Below, in pieces: positions 17,717 through 29,573 of a stretch of DNA of 64,000 nt; position 1 is the stretch's first letter; the number at the start of each line of letters is the position of its first letter. Under the pieces are notes generated by a model that did not search any database, had not been told where the DNA came from, and worked only from the letters and a program-made list of their open reading frames with translations. Position numbers and translations under genes: made by a program. Source of the stretch: Micromussa lordhowensis (taxonomy: Eukaryota; Cnidaria; Anthozoa; Scleractinia; Lobophylliidae); the NCBI GenBank assembly GCA_964020085.1, contig OZ026600.1, forward strand, positions 24,304,608 to 24,368,607, in the 5' to 3' direction.

Positions 17717-20700
17717 GCATTTCAAGTGTATTCTAATTAGGAGATGATGCGATTTGCGCCAGGGTGTTTTTGAAGCCTCTGTAGTCGGCCTACTTTTTTT
17801 GATCATTTTCCCTTGGTCCCCCCCTTGGCAAAATCTCAAAAAATGGCCGATTTAGGTGTCCATGGCAAAGTTGTCATAACTCGGCTCTACGGGCACTTAT
17901 GGAGCCGCAGGTTGCAGCAAAATGTTTTTCTATGATTGCACTTCAAGTGCATACTAATTAAGAGATGATGCGATTTGCGCCAGGGTGTTTTTGAAGCCCC
18001 TATAGTCAGCCTAGTTTTTCGAGCATTTTCCCTTGCCCCCTCTTGGCAAAACCTCAGAAAATGGCTGATTTAGGTGTCCTTGGAAAATTTGTCATAACTC
18101 GGCTCTACGGGCACTTATGGAGCTGCAGTTTGCAGCAAAATGTCCTTGCCCTTGAAGTGCATACTAATTAAGACATTATGCGATTTCCACCAAAGTGTTT
18201 TTGGAGCCCCTATAGTCGGCCTCCTTTTTTGAGAATTTTTCCTTGCTCCCCCCTTGGTAAAATCTCAGAAAATGGCCGATTTAGGTGTCCTTGGCAAATT
18301 TGTCATAACTCGGCTCTACGGGCACTTATGGAGCCGCAGTTTGCAGCACCATGTTCTTCTATGATTGCGGTTTAAGTGCATACTAATTAGGAGATAATGC
18401 GATTTGCGCCAGGGTGTTTTTGAAGCCGCTATAGTCGGCCTACTCTTTTGAGCATTTTCCCTTGGTCTCCCCTTGGCAAAATCTCAGAAAATGGACGATT
18501 TAGGTGTCCTTAGCAAATTTGTCATAATTCGGCTCCACGGGTACTTCTGGAGCCGCAGTTTGCAGCACAATGTTCTTTTATGATTGCACTTTAAGTGCAT
18601 ACTAATTAGGAGATGATGCTATTTGCGCCAGGGTTTTGTTTGAAGCCCCTATAGTCGGCCTACTTTTTTGAGCATTTTTCCTTAATCCCCCCTTGGTAAA
18701 ATCTCAGAAAATGGCCGATTTAGGTCTCCTTGGCAAATTTGTCATAGCTCGGCTCTACGGCACTTATGGAGGCGCAGTTTGCAGCAAAATGTTCCTCTTT
18801 GATTGCACTTCAAGTGCATACTAATTAGGAGATGATGCGATTTGCGCCCGGGGTGTTTATGAAGCCCCTATAGTCGGCCTTCTTTTTTGAGCATTTTCTC
18901 TTGGTTCCCCCCTTGGCAAAATCTCAGAAAATGGCCAATTTAGGTGTCCTTAACAAATTTGTCATATTTCGGCTCTACGGACACTTTTGAAGCCGCAGTT
19001 TGCAGCAAAATGTTCCTCTTTGATTGCACTTTAAGTTCATACTAATTAGGAGATGATGCGATTTGCGCCCGGGGTGTTTTTGAAGCCCCTAAAGTCGGTC
19101 TATTTTTTTGAGCACTTTGCCTTGGTCCCCCCTTGGTAAAATCTCAGAAAATGGCCGATTTAGGCGTCCTGGTTAAATTTGTCTTAACTCGGCTCTACGG
19201 GCACTTATGGAGCCGCGGTTTGCAGGAAAATGTTCTTCTATGGTTGCACCTCAGGTGCATACAAATTAGGAGATGATGCGGTTTGCGTCAGGTTCTTTTC
19301 GAAGCCCCTATAGCCGGCCTACTTTTTTGAGCATTTTCCCTTGGTCCCCACTTTGCAAAATCTCAGAAAATGGCCGATTAAGGCTTCCTGGGCAGATTTG
19401 TCATAACTCAGCTCTACGGGCACTTATTGAGCTGCAGTTTGCAGCAAAATGTTCTTCTATAATTGCACTTCAAGTGCATACTAATTAGGAGATGATGTGA
19501 TTTGTGCCCGGGGTCGTTTTGAAGCCCCTAAAGTCGGCCTACTTTTTGGAGCATTTTGCCTTGGTCCCTCCTTGGTAAAATCTCAGAAAATGGCCGATTA
19601 AGGTGTCCTTGGAAAATTTCTCTTAACTCGGCTCTATGGGCACCTATGGAGCCGTAGTTTGCAGCAAAATGTTCTTCTATGATTGCACTTTAGGTGCATA
19701 CAAATTAGAAGATGATGCAATCTGCGCCAGGGTTTTTTTGAAGCCCCTATAGTCGGCCTACTTTTTCAAGCATTTTCCCTTGGTCCCCCCTTTGAAAAAT
19801 CTCAGAAAATGGCCAATTAAGGTGTCCTTGGCAGATTTGGCATAACTCGGCTCTACGGGCACTAATGGAGCCGCAGTTTGCAGCAAAATATTCTTCTATG
19901 ATTGCACTTTAAGTGCATACTAATTAGGAGATGATGCAATTTGCGCCCGGGGCTCTTTTGAAGCCCCAAAAGTCGGCCTAATTTTTGGAGCATTTTGCCT
20001 TGCTCCCCCTTGGCAAAATCTCAGAACATGGCCGATTTAGGTCTCCTTGGCAAATTTGTCATACCTCGGCTCTACGGGCACTTATGGAGCCGCAGTTTGC
20101 AGCAAAATGTTCTTCTATGATTTCACTTTAAGTGCGTACTAATTCGAAGATGATGCGATTTGCGTCAGGTTGTTTTCGAAACCCCTATAGTCGGCCTACT
20201 TTTTTAAGCATTTTTCCTTCGGCATCACTTTGCAAAATCTCAGAAAATGGCCGATTAAGGCGTCCTTGGCAAATTTGTCATAACTCAGCTCTACGGGCAC
20301 TTATTGAGCTGCAGTTTGCAGCAAAATGTTCTTCTATAATTGCACTTCAAGTGCATACTAATTAGGAGAGGATGTGATTTGTGCCCGGGGTGTTATTGAA
20401 GCCCCTAAGGTCGGCCTACTTTTTGGAGCATTTTGCCTTGGTCCCCCCTTGGCAAAATCTCAGAAAATGGTCGATTTAGGTGTCCTTGGCAAATTTCTCT
20501 TAACTCGGCTCTATGGGCACCTATGGAGCCGTAGTTTGCAGCAAAATGTTCTTCTATGATTGCACTTTAGGTGCATACAATTTAGGAGATGATGCGATTT
20601 GCGTTAGGGTGTTTTTGAAGCCCCTATAGTCGGCCTACTTTTTTAAGCATTTTCCCTTGGTCCCCCGTTTGCAAAATCTCAGAAAATGGCCAATTAAGGT

Positions 20701-22210
20701 GTCCTTGGCAGATTTGGCATACCTCGGCTCTACGGGCACTGATGGAGCCGCAATTTGCAGCAAAATGTTCTTCTTTGATTGCACTTCAAGTGGATAGTAA
20801 ACAGGAGTTGATGCGATTTGCGCCCGGGGTGTTTTTGAAGCCCTGATAGTCGGCCTCCTTTTTGGAGCATTTTCCGTTGGTCCCTTTGGCAAAATCTCAG
20901 AAAATGGCCGATTTAGGTGTCCTTAGCAAATTTTTGTCAAACTCGGCTCTACGGGCACTTATGGAGCCGCAGTTTGCAGCCAAATGTTCTTCTATGATTG
21001 CACGTTAAGTGCATACTAATTAAAAGATGATGTGTTTTGCGCCAGGGTTTTTTTGAAGCCCCTATAGTCGGCCTACTTTTTTGAGCATTTTTCCGTGGTC
21101 CCCCCTTGGTAAAATCTCAGAAAATGGCCGATTTAGGTGTCCTTGGCAAATTTGTCTTAACTCGGCTCTACAGGCACTTATGGAGCCGCAGTTTGCAGCA
21201 AAATATTCTTCTATGGTTGCACTTCAGGTGCATACAAATTAGGAGATGATGCGATTTGCGTCAGGTTGTTTTCGAAGCCCCTCTAGTCGCCCTACTTTTT
21301 TGAGCATTTTCCCTTGGTCCCCACTGTGCAAAATCTCAGAAAATGGCCGATGTAGGTGTCCTTGGCAAATTTGTCATAACTCGGCTCTACGGGCACTTAT
21401 GGAGCCGCAGTTGATAGCAAAATGTTGTTCTATAATTTCACTTCAAGTGCATAGTAATTAGGAGATGATGCGATTTGCGCCAGGGTGTTTTTGAAGCCCC
21501 TATAGTCGGCTTACCTTTTTGAGCATTTTCCCTTGGTCCCCCCTTGGCAAAATCTCAGAAAGTGGACGATTTAGGTGTTCTTAGCAAATTTGTTATAACT
21601 CGGCTGTACGGGCACTTTTGGAGCCGCAGTTTGCAGCAAAATGTTCTTTTATGATTGCACTTCAAGTGCATGGTAATTAGGAGATGATGCGTTTTGCGCC
21701 AGGGTTTTTTTGAAGCCCCTATAGTCGGCCAACTTTATTGAGCATTTTCCCTTGGTCCCCCTTGGGAAAATCTCAGAAAATGGCGGATTTAGGTGTCCTT
21801 GGCAAATTTGTCATAACTCGGCTCTACGGGCACTTATGGAGCCACAGTTTGCAGCAAAATATTCTTGTATCATTGCTTTTTAAGTGCATTTTAATTAGGA
21901 GATGATGCGATTTGCACCAGGTTGTTTTTGAAGCCCGTATAGTCGGCCTACTTTTTTGAGCAATTTTCCTTGGTCCCCACTTGGCAAAATCTCAGAAAAT
22001 GGCCGATTTAGGTGTCCTTAGCAAATTTGTCGTAACTCGGCTTACGGGCACTTATGGAGCCGCAGTTTGCAGCAAAATCTTCTTTTGTGATTGCACTTCA
22101 AGTGCATACTAATTAGGAGATGATGCCATTTGCGCCAGGGTGTTTTTGAACCCTTTATAGTCGGTCTTCCCTTGAACCCTTTATAGTCGGTTTTCCCTTG
22201 GTCCCCTCTT
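17717..22210. repeat. Tandem satellite, ~219-bp unit, about 20 copies
   Basis: The phrase GATGATGCGATTTGCGCC recurs at about 17743, 17963, 18391, 18610, 18830, 19050, 19270, 19490, 19709, 19927, 20366, 20586, 21243, 21463, 21899 and 22116, with diverged copies between. Each unit also contains GTCGGCCTACTTTTTTGAGC, CTCAGAAAATGGCCGATT and TCGGCTCTACGGGCACTTAT. The last unit near 22140-22200 carries a short internal duplication of CCTTTATAGTCGGT. Recurrent short open frames here are repeat by-products. Confidence 0.95.
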
Positions 22211-22982
22211 GTTCAAAAGTTGCTTATTTGCTTTCTGAGTCCGTTATAAATTTCAAAACCACAGTGTGCTGATAAGCGTTTGGCAGCATTAAAACGCGTT
22301 ATCAATTTTGCATTTAGTCAATGCAGGTGTGTGGTTTGCCCTGAAGGTACGTGCTTAAATTCCACTTATTTGCATCGCAGTAAAGTGTCACTTCAGGTGC
22401 GGTTACACGGGGTAACTGTAATTCATTCCCTATGCGTTAGTATCTCTATTTAGCGATTTCTGACATTTTTGCTGTCTCTTTCACCAAAAGCTGGCCACAA
22501 TAGCTGATAACAGGCCATAATAGGTGTTAAAACATTTGATTAATTCCTGGAAATACTTGATAAAAAAAGTTTCCTTTTTCTGGCCGGTTGGAACGCGGCC
22601 CGGACTTGCATCAGTTTCCAGAATTCGATGACAAAAAAGTTAGTTAGTTTAAATCTACCAGTGTTGTCTCACGATTTGCCGTTCTGTTATTAGCTACGCT
22701 ACTCACTATCTATTCTATCGAAGCAAGAGATTATCAAGGAAAGAGAGTGAATCCGCCATATTGGCCTTCTACCCAAGGTAATCCCTCTTAAGTTATTTTT
22801 AGGCATAGTACCCTGTTCTACCGTGAATGCAAAGCGACTTTCTCGCAATTACCAGTAGTGGTATGCGTTAGATTAGGGCAGATTACTTCGCTCCTTTCAT
22901 CGGTTCTTTTGATGCACCATGATCCGAGATCTTCGATCAGTGATCCTGATCCAGGTCATCCCAAAGAAGCTCACCCATTGTG
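22211..22982. other. Non-coding; dispersed repeat fragments
   Basis: No gene seen. The segment about 22720-22790 (GAGTGAATCCGCC, CCCAAGGTAATCCCTCTTAA) recurs inverted at about 34030-34110, and 22850-22880 (GTGGTATGCGTTAGATTAGG) recurs inverted at about 32300-32330. Confidence 0.5.
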
Positions 22983-23733
22983 TTGAAACATTCTCGCTGA
23001 GAACATCACATTCCAAATAACGCCTTCACCTGGAAGACAAAAGTCCTTGTCGGAGAGTATCTGATTGGTCCATTTTCAGTCACAGCATCGTCAGTCACTG
23101 TCAACTGAAACAATCTACAAAATATCATAATTTTGGTATACTTAGTTACGGTATCAAAGCCTTTTTGTTTTTGCTCACCCAACCGCTAAACCCGTGGTTA
23201 GTATTGCGTTGACTAGAGTAACTGATAAGATGTTCTTGGAGCTATGTTAGCTATGTTAGTTAAGATGTTCTTGGAGCTATAAAAATGAGCCCCAGACGGG
23301 AACCGAAACTTTCTTAACCTTCTAATCAGCGCTGCGCCGCTTCAGTCATTGAGCGTAGGTCGGCAAGCCTAACAAATTATGCCAAATACATTGGATCAGC
23401 CATCATCACCTTTTGATCATCCGCTTTTCCCCGAGCAGCTGTGTAGATTTGCAATCCGGGAAAAAACTGTGTCAACCAAATCAAAAATTAATGTTTGTAA
23501 GAGTTTGAAATAAAATTGAATTGACTTGAATTGAATTGAATAATAGAAGACAGACTTTTTCAGTAACCAACCCCAGTAGACAATATAATGTAAATCCTTG
23601 AAACATAAAAAAAAATGGATAGATGGGTACCGTTCTCAGACAATTATTGGTTTATCTGTGCGGCTAACTGGAACAAGGTGTTTTGAATGGAACTGTAGTA
23701 GTCATAGCATTTCAGTGGATTTGACTGCGCAAT
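22983..23733. repeat. Left copy of ~700-bp direct repeat flanking the decarboxylase gene
   Basis: Starts TTGAAACATTCTCGCTGAGA and ends near TGACTGCGCAATAG. It matches 26944-27645 in the same orientation with scattered substitutions and small indels, including extra ATTGAATTGAATT sequence near 23515 and a short internal duplication of TAAGATGTTCTTGGAGCTA. Confidence 0.85.
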
Positions 23734-24361
23734 AGTTATGTTGGACCTTTTGGTCCTTTTGGCTAAAACAAACAGTTTTGTTGTCTAAATCCTGAAATAA
23801 TTTGAATAATCCAAACAAAGACTATTCTCTCTTGTCGCTGAAAAGTCATCATGGGGTGTAGTTAAAAATATATTGTATTGTATTGCAATTGTATCGTATC
23901 ACTGATATTCAATCAGCAGACAAAGAGGATTTGTCTCGGTGTACCACGTCACTTACACAATAGCCGCGAGAAGCGTGCGAGAAACAATCCATTACAATCG
24001 AAAGTTAGCAAAAAAAGGACTCCTATCCTATTTTCTTTGCTGCACGCGGAACGAAGGAAATTGGAGACTTGTGCAAGCAGGCCCCACAGTCCACGACAGA
24101 CCCAACAGACATGGGCCAGCCCTTAATTACCTGATATTGGTAACGGTGTAAAATAGGCCTTTCATCCGGAGAAATATCTGTTATCAAACAAGATTTTGCC
24201 AAAAAGATCAGGAAAAAAAAACCAAATAACTGCACGTACGCGCATTACAACGTCAATTGCACATGCGTAAAATATTCAAAACTGCAATTAAAAGTAGACA
24301 AACTTGATAGTAGCATTCCATTTAACAGCCAAACGAGCAGCGAACCACACGCAACACAATC
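23734..24361 (+). other. Upstream region of the decarboxylase gene
   Basis: No coding signal. A CRE half-site-like ACAACGTCA lies near 24248 and a possible splice acceptor (CATTTAACAG/CC) near 24330, so a 5'-UTR intron is possible. The promoter itself is not identifiable. Confidence 0.35.
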
Positions 24362-25723
24362 ATGAGCTTCAAACCTTATTGTGTCGGTCACTGGCTTCCT
24401 TCCGATCAGAACGTTATTGACAACTGGTTAGGCGACTTGATCACAGAAGTCAAAGCTAAATCCAACGATAAGTATCAGTTGTTATTGGCTCTTCATCCAG
24501 CAGCTGAAGATGAAGAAACAGCCATGGGTGAAATTAAACCTGCAGCCGTTACCAACGCTACAGATAAAGACCTCAATCTCCATCAACCGGTTGAAGATCT
24601 GAAGAATGCTATTCTCTCCGACCCAGAGATCAACATGTTCTTCCATCAGATGTTCTGGCAACAGTACAAACTTCCTGGTGAACCGCACAAAAAAATTCCG
24701 TCCTGGCAATTGTTGATTGTAATACTCGACCACATCATTACTATAGCTCCGAAGTTCAACAAAACTGCTTTGGTTGCCGTCCCCATCGCTGCCATGTTGA
24801 ACTGGCCGATGGCAACGAATGGTGGATTTGCTGCTTTCCTGAACGACAAAGTCAACAGGTTGTTCAAGAACATTCTCAACTACTGGGGAGAGTTTCTGTC
24901 CAGTCCCAAATCTCGCTATGTTTTAAATGATGATCCGCGACATGGTTGGCTTGGTGAGGACGCAATGGAAGCAATGCCAAACTTCGTCAAATGGTTCCAA
25001 TGCAACCCATATGAAGAACATTATGGTTTTAAATCGTGGGATGATTTTTTCACCAGAGAGTTTCGCCCTGGAGTTCGTCCAGTAGAATCTCCAGATGACG
25101 ATTCCATTGTTGCCAATGCCTGTGAGTCGGCCCCGTACCAGATATCCAGAGCCGTACGAAACAGGGACTACTTTTGGATAAAGCACCAACGCTACTCCTT
25201 GGATTTCATCCTGAACATGAGTGACCTGGCCAAGCAATTTCACGGTGGAACCGTCTACCAAGCGTTCCTAAGCGCCCTCAGCTATCACCGATGGCACAGC
25301 CCTGTGTCGGGTACCATTTACAAAACGGAACTTGTGGATGGTTCCTATTACTCTGGAACCCACAACATCAAGGACGACCCCTCAACACCCAACACTATCA
25401 AGTCACAAGGATACCTAGCCCAGGTAGCTGCCCGAGGTATTGTCTACATCAAAGCTGATAATCCCGATATTGGCTTGATGTGCTTCGTATCAATCGGTAT
25501 GGTAGAAGTTTCCTCCAACGAAATCACTGTTAAAGAGGGGGATAAAGTGAAGAAAGGTGACCAGCTCGGCATGTTTCACTTTGGTGGTTCCACGCATTGT
25601 CTGATATTCCGACCTGGAGTAGCCATCGACTTTGATACGCGAGGTCAAACTCCAAGTCTGGATGCATTTAATATTCCAGTTAAATCTAAAATTGCCAAAG
25701 TATATCCAGCAGGCAAAAAGTAA
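24362..25723 (+). CDS. PsiD-like phosphatidylserine/aromatic amino acid decarboxylase
   Basis: Single-exon gene, 453 codons, intact. The N-terminal ~200 residues look like the helical PSDC domain found in fungal PsiD-type enzymes; the rest is a phosphatidylserine decarboxylase fold. YHRWHSPVSGTI holds the conserved His, and FHFGGSTHCLIFRPG holds Ser410 within GGS, the self-cleavage site that makes the pyruvoyl group in this family. No signal peptide, mitochondrial leader or membrane helix is evident, unlike true PSD, so a soluble enzyme is more likely. PsiD relatives decarboxylate free amino acids such as tryptophan; the substrate here is unknown. The start ATG is preceded by ACACAATC. Lack of introns and flanking direct repeats suggest transfer, retroposition or duplication. 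Confidence 0.85.
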   Translation: MSFKPYCVGHWLPSDQNVIDNWLGDLITEVKAKSNDKYQLLLALHPAAEDEETAMGEIKPAAVTNATDKDLNLHQPVEDLKNAILSDPEINMFFHQMFWQQYKLPGEPHKKIPSWQLLIVILDHIITIAPKFNKTALVAVPIAAMLNWPMATNGGFAAFLNDKVNRLFKNILNYWGEFLSSPKSRYVLNDDPRHGWLGEDAMEAMPNFVKWFQCNPYEEHYGFKSWDDFFTREFRPGVRPVESPDDDSIVANACESAPYQISRAVRNRDYFWIKHQRYSLDFILNMSDLAKQFHGGTVYQAFLSALSYHRWHSPVSGTIYKTELVDGSYYSGTHNIKDDPSTPNTIKSQGYLAQVAARGIVYIKADNPDIGLMCFVSIGMVEVSSNEITVKEGDKVKKGDQLGMFHFGGSTHCLIFRPGVAIDFDTRGQTPSLDAFNIPVKSKIAKVYPAGKK

Positions 25724-26943
25724 TGAGGACTTTGACGAACATTGAACTGCATTTCACATAACTTATAGCCCGATGCGCGATCAAAGGCACTGGAACTTTA
25801 GAAACTAGTAATTTTCATTCGTTTCCCCTAACAGTTGTTCAGTTACTGGAATGAATGGCGTTTTTTAGAGAAGCTTAGAGACGCTTCAGCCGATATCATT
25901 TTCAACTATCATTTTAAACTCATTTGAGAGAAAAGGAAGGGCTTTGAAGAAGTCTAAATGCTTACAGTGTAGACCTTTCGGCTCAAAACTGCAAGAAATC
26001 TTTTTATTTTCATCTTTTCGTAACATGAGGGGGTATGTTAAATAATTATTCATAGCATGTTTTCAATTCGAATAGCATCACTGAAATCAAGTAGTTTGTC
26101 TAGGTTTCAGGCTTCTCTGAACTGACCTTTGTCCCTGTTGTTTTGCATGTGCGACTGGGATTTTCAATTAATCAGGCTAGCGAGCCCAAAGTGTTTGAGC
26201 TCGTAATTTGAAAATTACTAAATAGGATGGTTTTGCAGGTTAAGAAATTCATATTGTTAATTCATATTTGTCACATTATCACTTTGTCGGGGAAAAGGAA
26301 AAACTGCCCGGATACAATGGTCTTCAGACTTGTTATTTTACCTATTTTTGTATGAGGATTTATTGCTTTAGTTGTTTGCTTACCTATGTAGTCTTGAAAC
26401 TAAAAACCCCTAGAAGGGAAATGCACCATGTGCATGTTTTGGATGTTTGCATGTAACGACAATTAAACTACCAAGTAACAGTAATTTTATGTCAAACCTT
26501 GCAGTATTGATATTGCCTAGTTCTGTACGAAACCTTACGTGCCGTTTGCAAATAAAGATCTTTGTCTTAAATCGTGTTGTCTAAAATCCCGTGCTCTTTG
26601 ACTTTCAGTTATTTGAGGATAAAGGGTTTATGCGGGTTAAACTTTCACGAACATTCGTTTTTGATCGGCTGTGTAGTCTTGTTCAGGAATAATTAAACAC
26701 GAAATGTTAAACTTTGACGCTGCTTTCTCGTACGCAACTGAATCATATCGAGTGGCGGATTGTATATTGGTCATTTATAAGCTGTTTATTGCTAACTGGT
26801 GACTTTTATTTATGATTTCATTAGTTCATAAATTCATTCATACTTTTATACTAAACACAGTACTATTACGAAGCTTATTTTTATTCTGTTTTCCCACATT
26901 ATTTTGGTTTCGAATCAAAGTCATGAAGCATCGAAATATTGCC
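25724..26943 (+). other. 3' region of decarboxylase gene with poly(A) signal
   Basis: An AATAAA at 26551-26556, preceded by TTTGC and followed by a T/G-rich tract, is a likely polyadenylation signal, giving an ~830-nt 3' UTR. Beyond it the AT-rich sequence holds nothing I recognise until the right direct repeat. Confidence 0.5.
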
Positions 26944-27645
26944 TTGAAACATTCTCGCTGAGAACATCACATTCCAAACTACGCCTGCACCTGGAAGACA
27001 GAAGTCCTTGTCGGAGCGTATCTGATTGGTCCATTTTAAGTCACAGCATCGTCACTCACTGTCAACTGAAACAACCTGCAAAATATCATAATTTTGCTAT
27101 ATTTAAGTTACGGTATCAAAGTCGTTTTGTTTTTGCTCACCCAACCGCTAAAACTCTTGGTTAGTATTGCGTTGACTAGAGTAACTGATAAGATGTTCTT
27201 GGAGCTATGTTATGTTAGAAATATTTCTGAGCCCCAGACCGGAACCGAAACTTTATTCTATATTTAACTTCTGATCAGCGCTGGGACGCTCCAAACATTG
27301 AGCGTAGTTAGGCTCAGCCATCATTAAGAACCTAGTATGACATAGCTTGAGCAGATGACCGAGCAATTTTGACCATCGGCTTTACAACGAGCAGCTGTGT
27401 AGATTTGCAATCATGGCAAAAACTGTGTTAACCAAATAATAAAAGACAGGCTTTTTCAGTAACCAACCCAAGTAGAGTATTTAATTTAAATCCTTGAAGT
27501 GTAAAAAAAAAAAGAAAACAAAATGGATAGATGGATAACGTTCTCAGAAAATTATTAGTGTATCTGTGCAGCTAACTGGAACAAGATGTTTTGAATGGAA
27601 CTGTAGTAGTCATGACATTTCAGTGGTTTTGAGTGCGCATTAGTA
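26944..27645. repeat. Right copy of ~700-bp direct repeat
   Basis: Same orientation and order of motifs as 22983-23733: TTGAAACATTCTCGCTGAGA, CCTTGTCGGAG, CACCCAACCGCTAAA, GATGTTCTTGGAGCTATG, then AATGGATAGATGG and GGAACTGTAGTAGTCAT. Confidence 0.85.
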
Positions 27646-28916
27646 GGCCTTTACTGGTATACGTTGACAACATTTATTACTACTTTCAGCATGTTGTATT
27701 TCTAAAGCATCAAGCTCGTATTCAACTAAGCCCAAAGTTGCTGAGCACAACGTAAAACAAATCAGCCAAGGAAATTGAATTCAAAAGGTCAGATAGGAGG
27801 TTATGTTAATGAGTTCAGTTTCTTGCTAGAACGTCTTTTTGCGAACAACTGCTTCTAGGATATTTTATTGAGGTAATTTCGCCTTACACTCATTTGTAAG
27901 TCACGCCAGTGTGTTTCTTCTTTTCCTTTCGTTTGTACCGTCGAATTTGAGTCCTTTTTAGTTTCTCTTAACATTGCCGCTTATTTTCTTTTAGTCAGTT
28001 TTTACCGCAAGCAAACATTTGGCCACCTGATTCTAATAAACACATTAGGACTTGCTGCCTGCTTTGAATTTCACTGTGGTTGACCTGGCGAACTCCTGCA
28101 CGCCCCGTGTCCGAGGTACTCAGCTAATTTGCATAATTCATTTATTACCAACTGATTCTAAAGATCAAGATTATGTCCGAGATGTTGATAAAAAATCTTT
28201 GCTGTGACTGCAGCTGTGTGCTTTAAGACTTTCAAAAAGTGGTAAAAGGAGAAAACAAATTAAAGTAAAGAAGTGTTTTGCTGTTTTGAAATTTGGACAT
28301 TCCCTACATGTAACTTGATTTAACAAAAACTTCAGAGTATCATAAGCTTGTGTTTAACCACTTATATGAAAGTTAAGTAAATGCTTCATAGCATGCTTTT
28401 ACTGATTGTTGAAAATGATGAAATAAATGAACCTATAAATGTTATTTATAGAGAAGCCAGAAGCTTTATAGAAGGGAAAGGTTCAAGAGAGGGAGATGTT
28501 TAAAAAGAGTTTAATAGAGTTTTTATGGCATTTGAAATATTTTAGGGTGCTTTCATTATAACATTGTGTATATCGCTGTACATATGTCTTCCTCAAGTTA
28601 TCTGGTGTACATAAACAAGATATAACAGGATGTTTTGTGTATACATATGAACACCAATTTGTATCGACTAGACAGGTGTGATGCACAAAACAACAGAGTT
28701 TAAGAAGTGAAAACAAAACTAAAAAATAAATAAAAGTGTTTCCTACCTTGATATGTGTTATTTCTGCTAACAGTATACATGTGTATACATGTATATATGG
28801 GAATTTATTAATATTTACAATATCTTACAATGGACATAGAAACAAATAGTATGGTCAGGAAAAAATATCCAAATCTACTGTACTTATTTTTTAAAAAGAA
28901 CTACAGTCTAACTTAT
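27646..28916. other. Non-coding stretch
   Basis: AT-rich, no gene or clear repeat recognised. Short open frames have no motifs. Confidence 0.4.
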
Positions 28917-28944
28917 AGAAGAATATAAAGGCAGAACCCGACAC

Positions 28945-29340
28945 GACGTTCTGCAAAAACTGCGCTACTTGCTCCTACATTTCTCACGGACTCACTACAT
29001 ATACTTTCTTTTCCACCGGTGAAACGCGCCCCATAACATCTAATCTTACCTGTGACACTAAGAACCTCATCTACATGATTCAATGTAACTAATTTACAAT
29101 ACATAGGAGAGACGAAACAACGTTTAAAAGACCGATTTAATGAACACCACCGCACCATAGATAACCTTACCTACTACAGCCGCAGAACATTTCCTGTCCT
29201 CTACTAACCACACTGCTAACGACATGCAATTAAATCTTTTCTGACCAAGACTCCATTCGTAAGGCCAGGGAGGCTTTTTTAATCCAAAAAGGCAGAACAA
29301 TTGTTCCTGATGGTCTGAACATCCGTGGAGAAACATTTTA
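28945..29340 (+). pseudogene. GIY-YIG endonuclease fragment of a Penelope-like element
   Basis: The conceptual plus-strand protein begins with CKNCATCSYISHG, a Cys-rich segment that often precedes GIY-YIG in these elements. It then reads QYIGETKQRLKDRFNEHHR, the characteristic GIY-YIG active-site region, from about nt 29090. A frame change just before YIGET and stops after 29200 show decay. The end resembles the IRKAREAFLI and PDGLNIREE type of C-terminus. The domain would nick target DNA for insertion. Confidence 0.6.
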
Positions 29341-29477
29341 ATCGTTTCCTTTTGCTTTATTTTGTTAATTTATTATTTTATTTCACCACATGTTTATCTT
29401 TAATTTACACTATCAATTAATTTTGCGTATTTCCGGTAATATGCTACATAAAAAACACGTCTCGATGCAAAATTTCC

Positions 29478-29526
29478 ATTGTACCTGACGAAGGCTGGTT
29501 TGGCCAGCCGAAATATAGTACACGTT
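29478..29526 (+). ncRNA. Hammerhead ribozyme-like motif 1
   Basis: Core CTGACGA is followed by a stem GGCTGG/CCAGCC and then GAAA. TGTAC before the core pairs with GTACA after it, closing the flanking stem. The layout matches minimal hammerhead motifs reported in Penelope-like element repeats. The cleavage site was not verified. Confidence 0.55.
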
Positions 29527-29573
29527 CAAAAAACATTCTACGTCGTGTCGGTTTCTGCCTTTATATTCTTCAT

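Larger units (their letters stand above)
28917..29573 (+). mobile_element. Penelope-like element remnant 1 (GIY-YIG tail, inverted ends)
   Basis: The ends form an inverted pair: GAAGAATATAAAGGCAGAA near 28918 and TTCTGCCTTTATATTCTTC near 29553. Between them is a plus-strand GIY-YIG endonuclease fragment and, near the right end, a hammerhead-like motif. This combination is typical of Penelope-like retroelements. No reverse transcriptase remains. Confidence 0.6.

Noticed and set aside
17717..22210. Possible CRISPR array or repeated small genes
   Set aside because: Units are ~219 bp, fully tandem with no unique spacers, and the short frames recur only because the DNA repeats.
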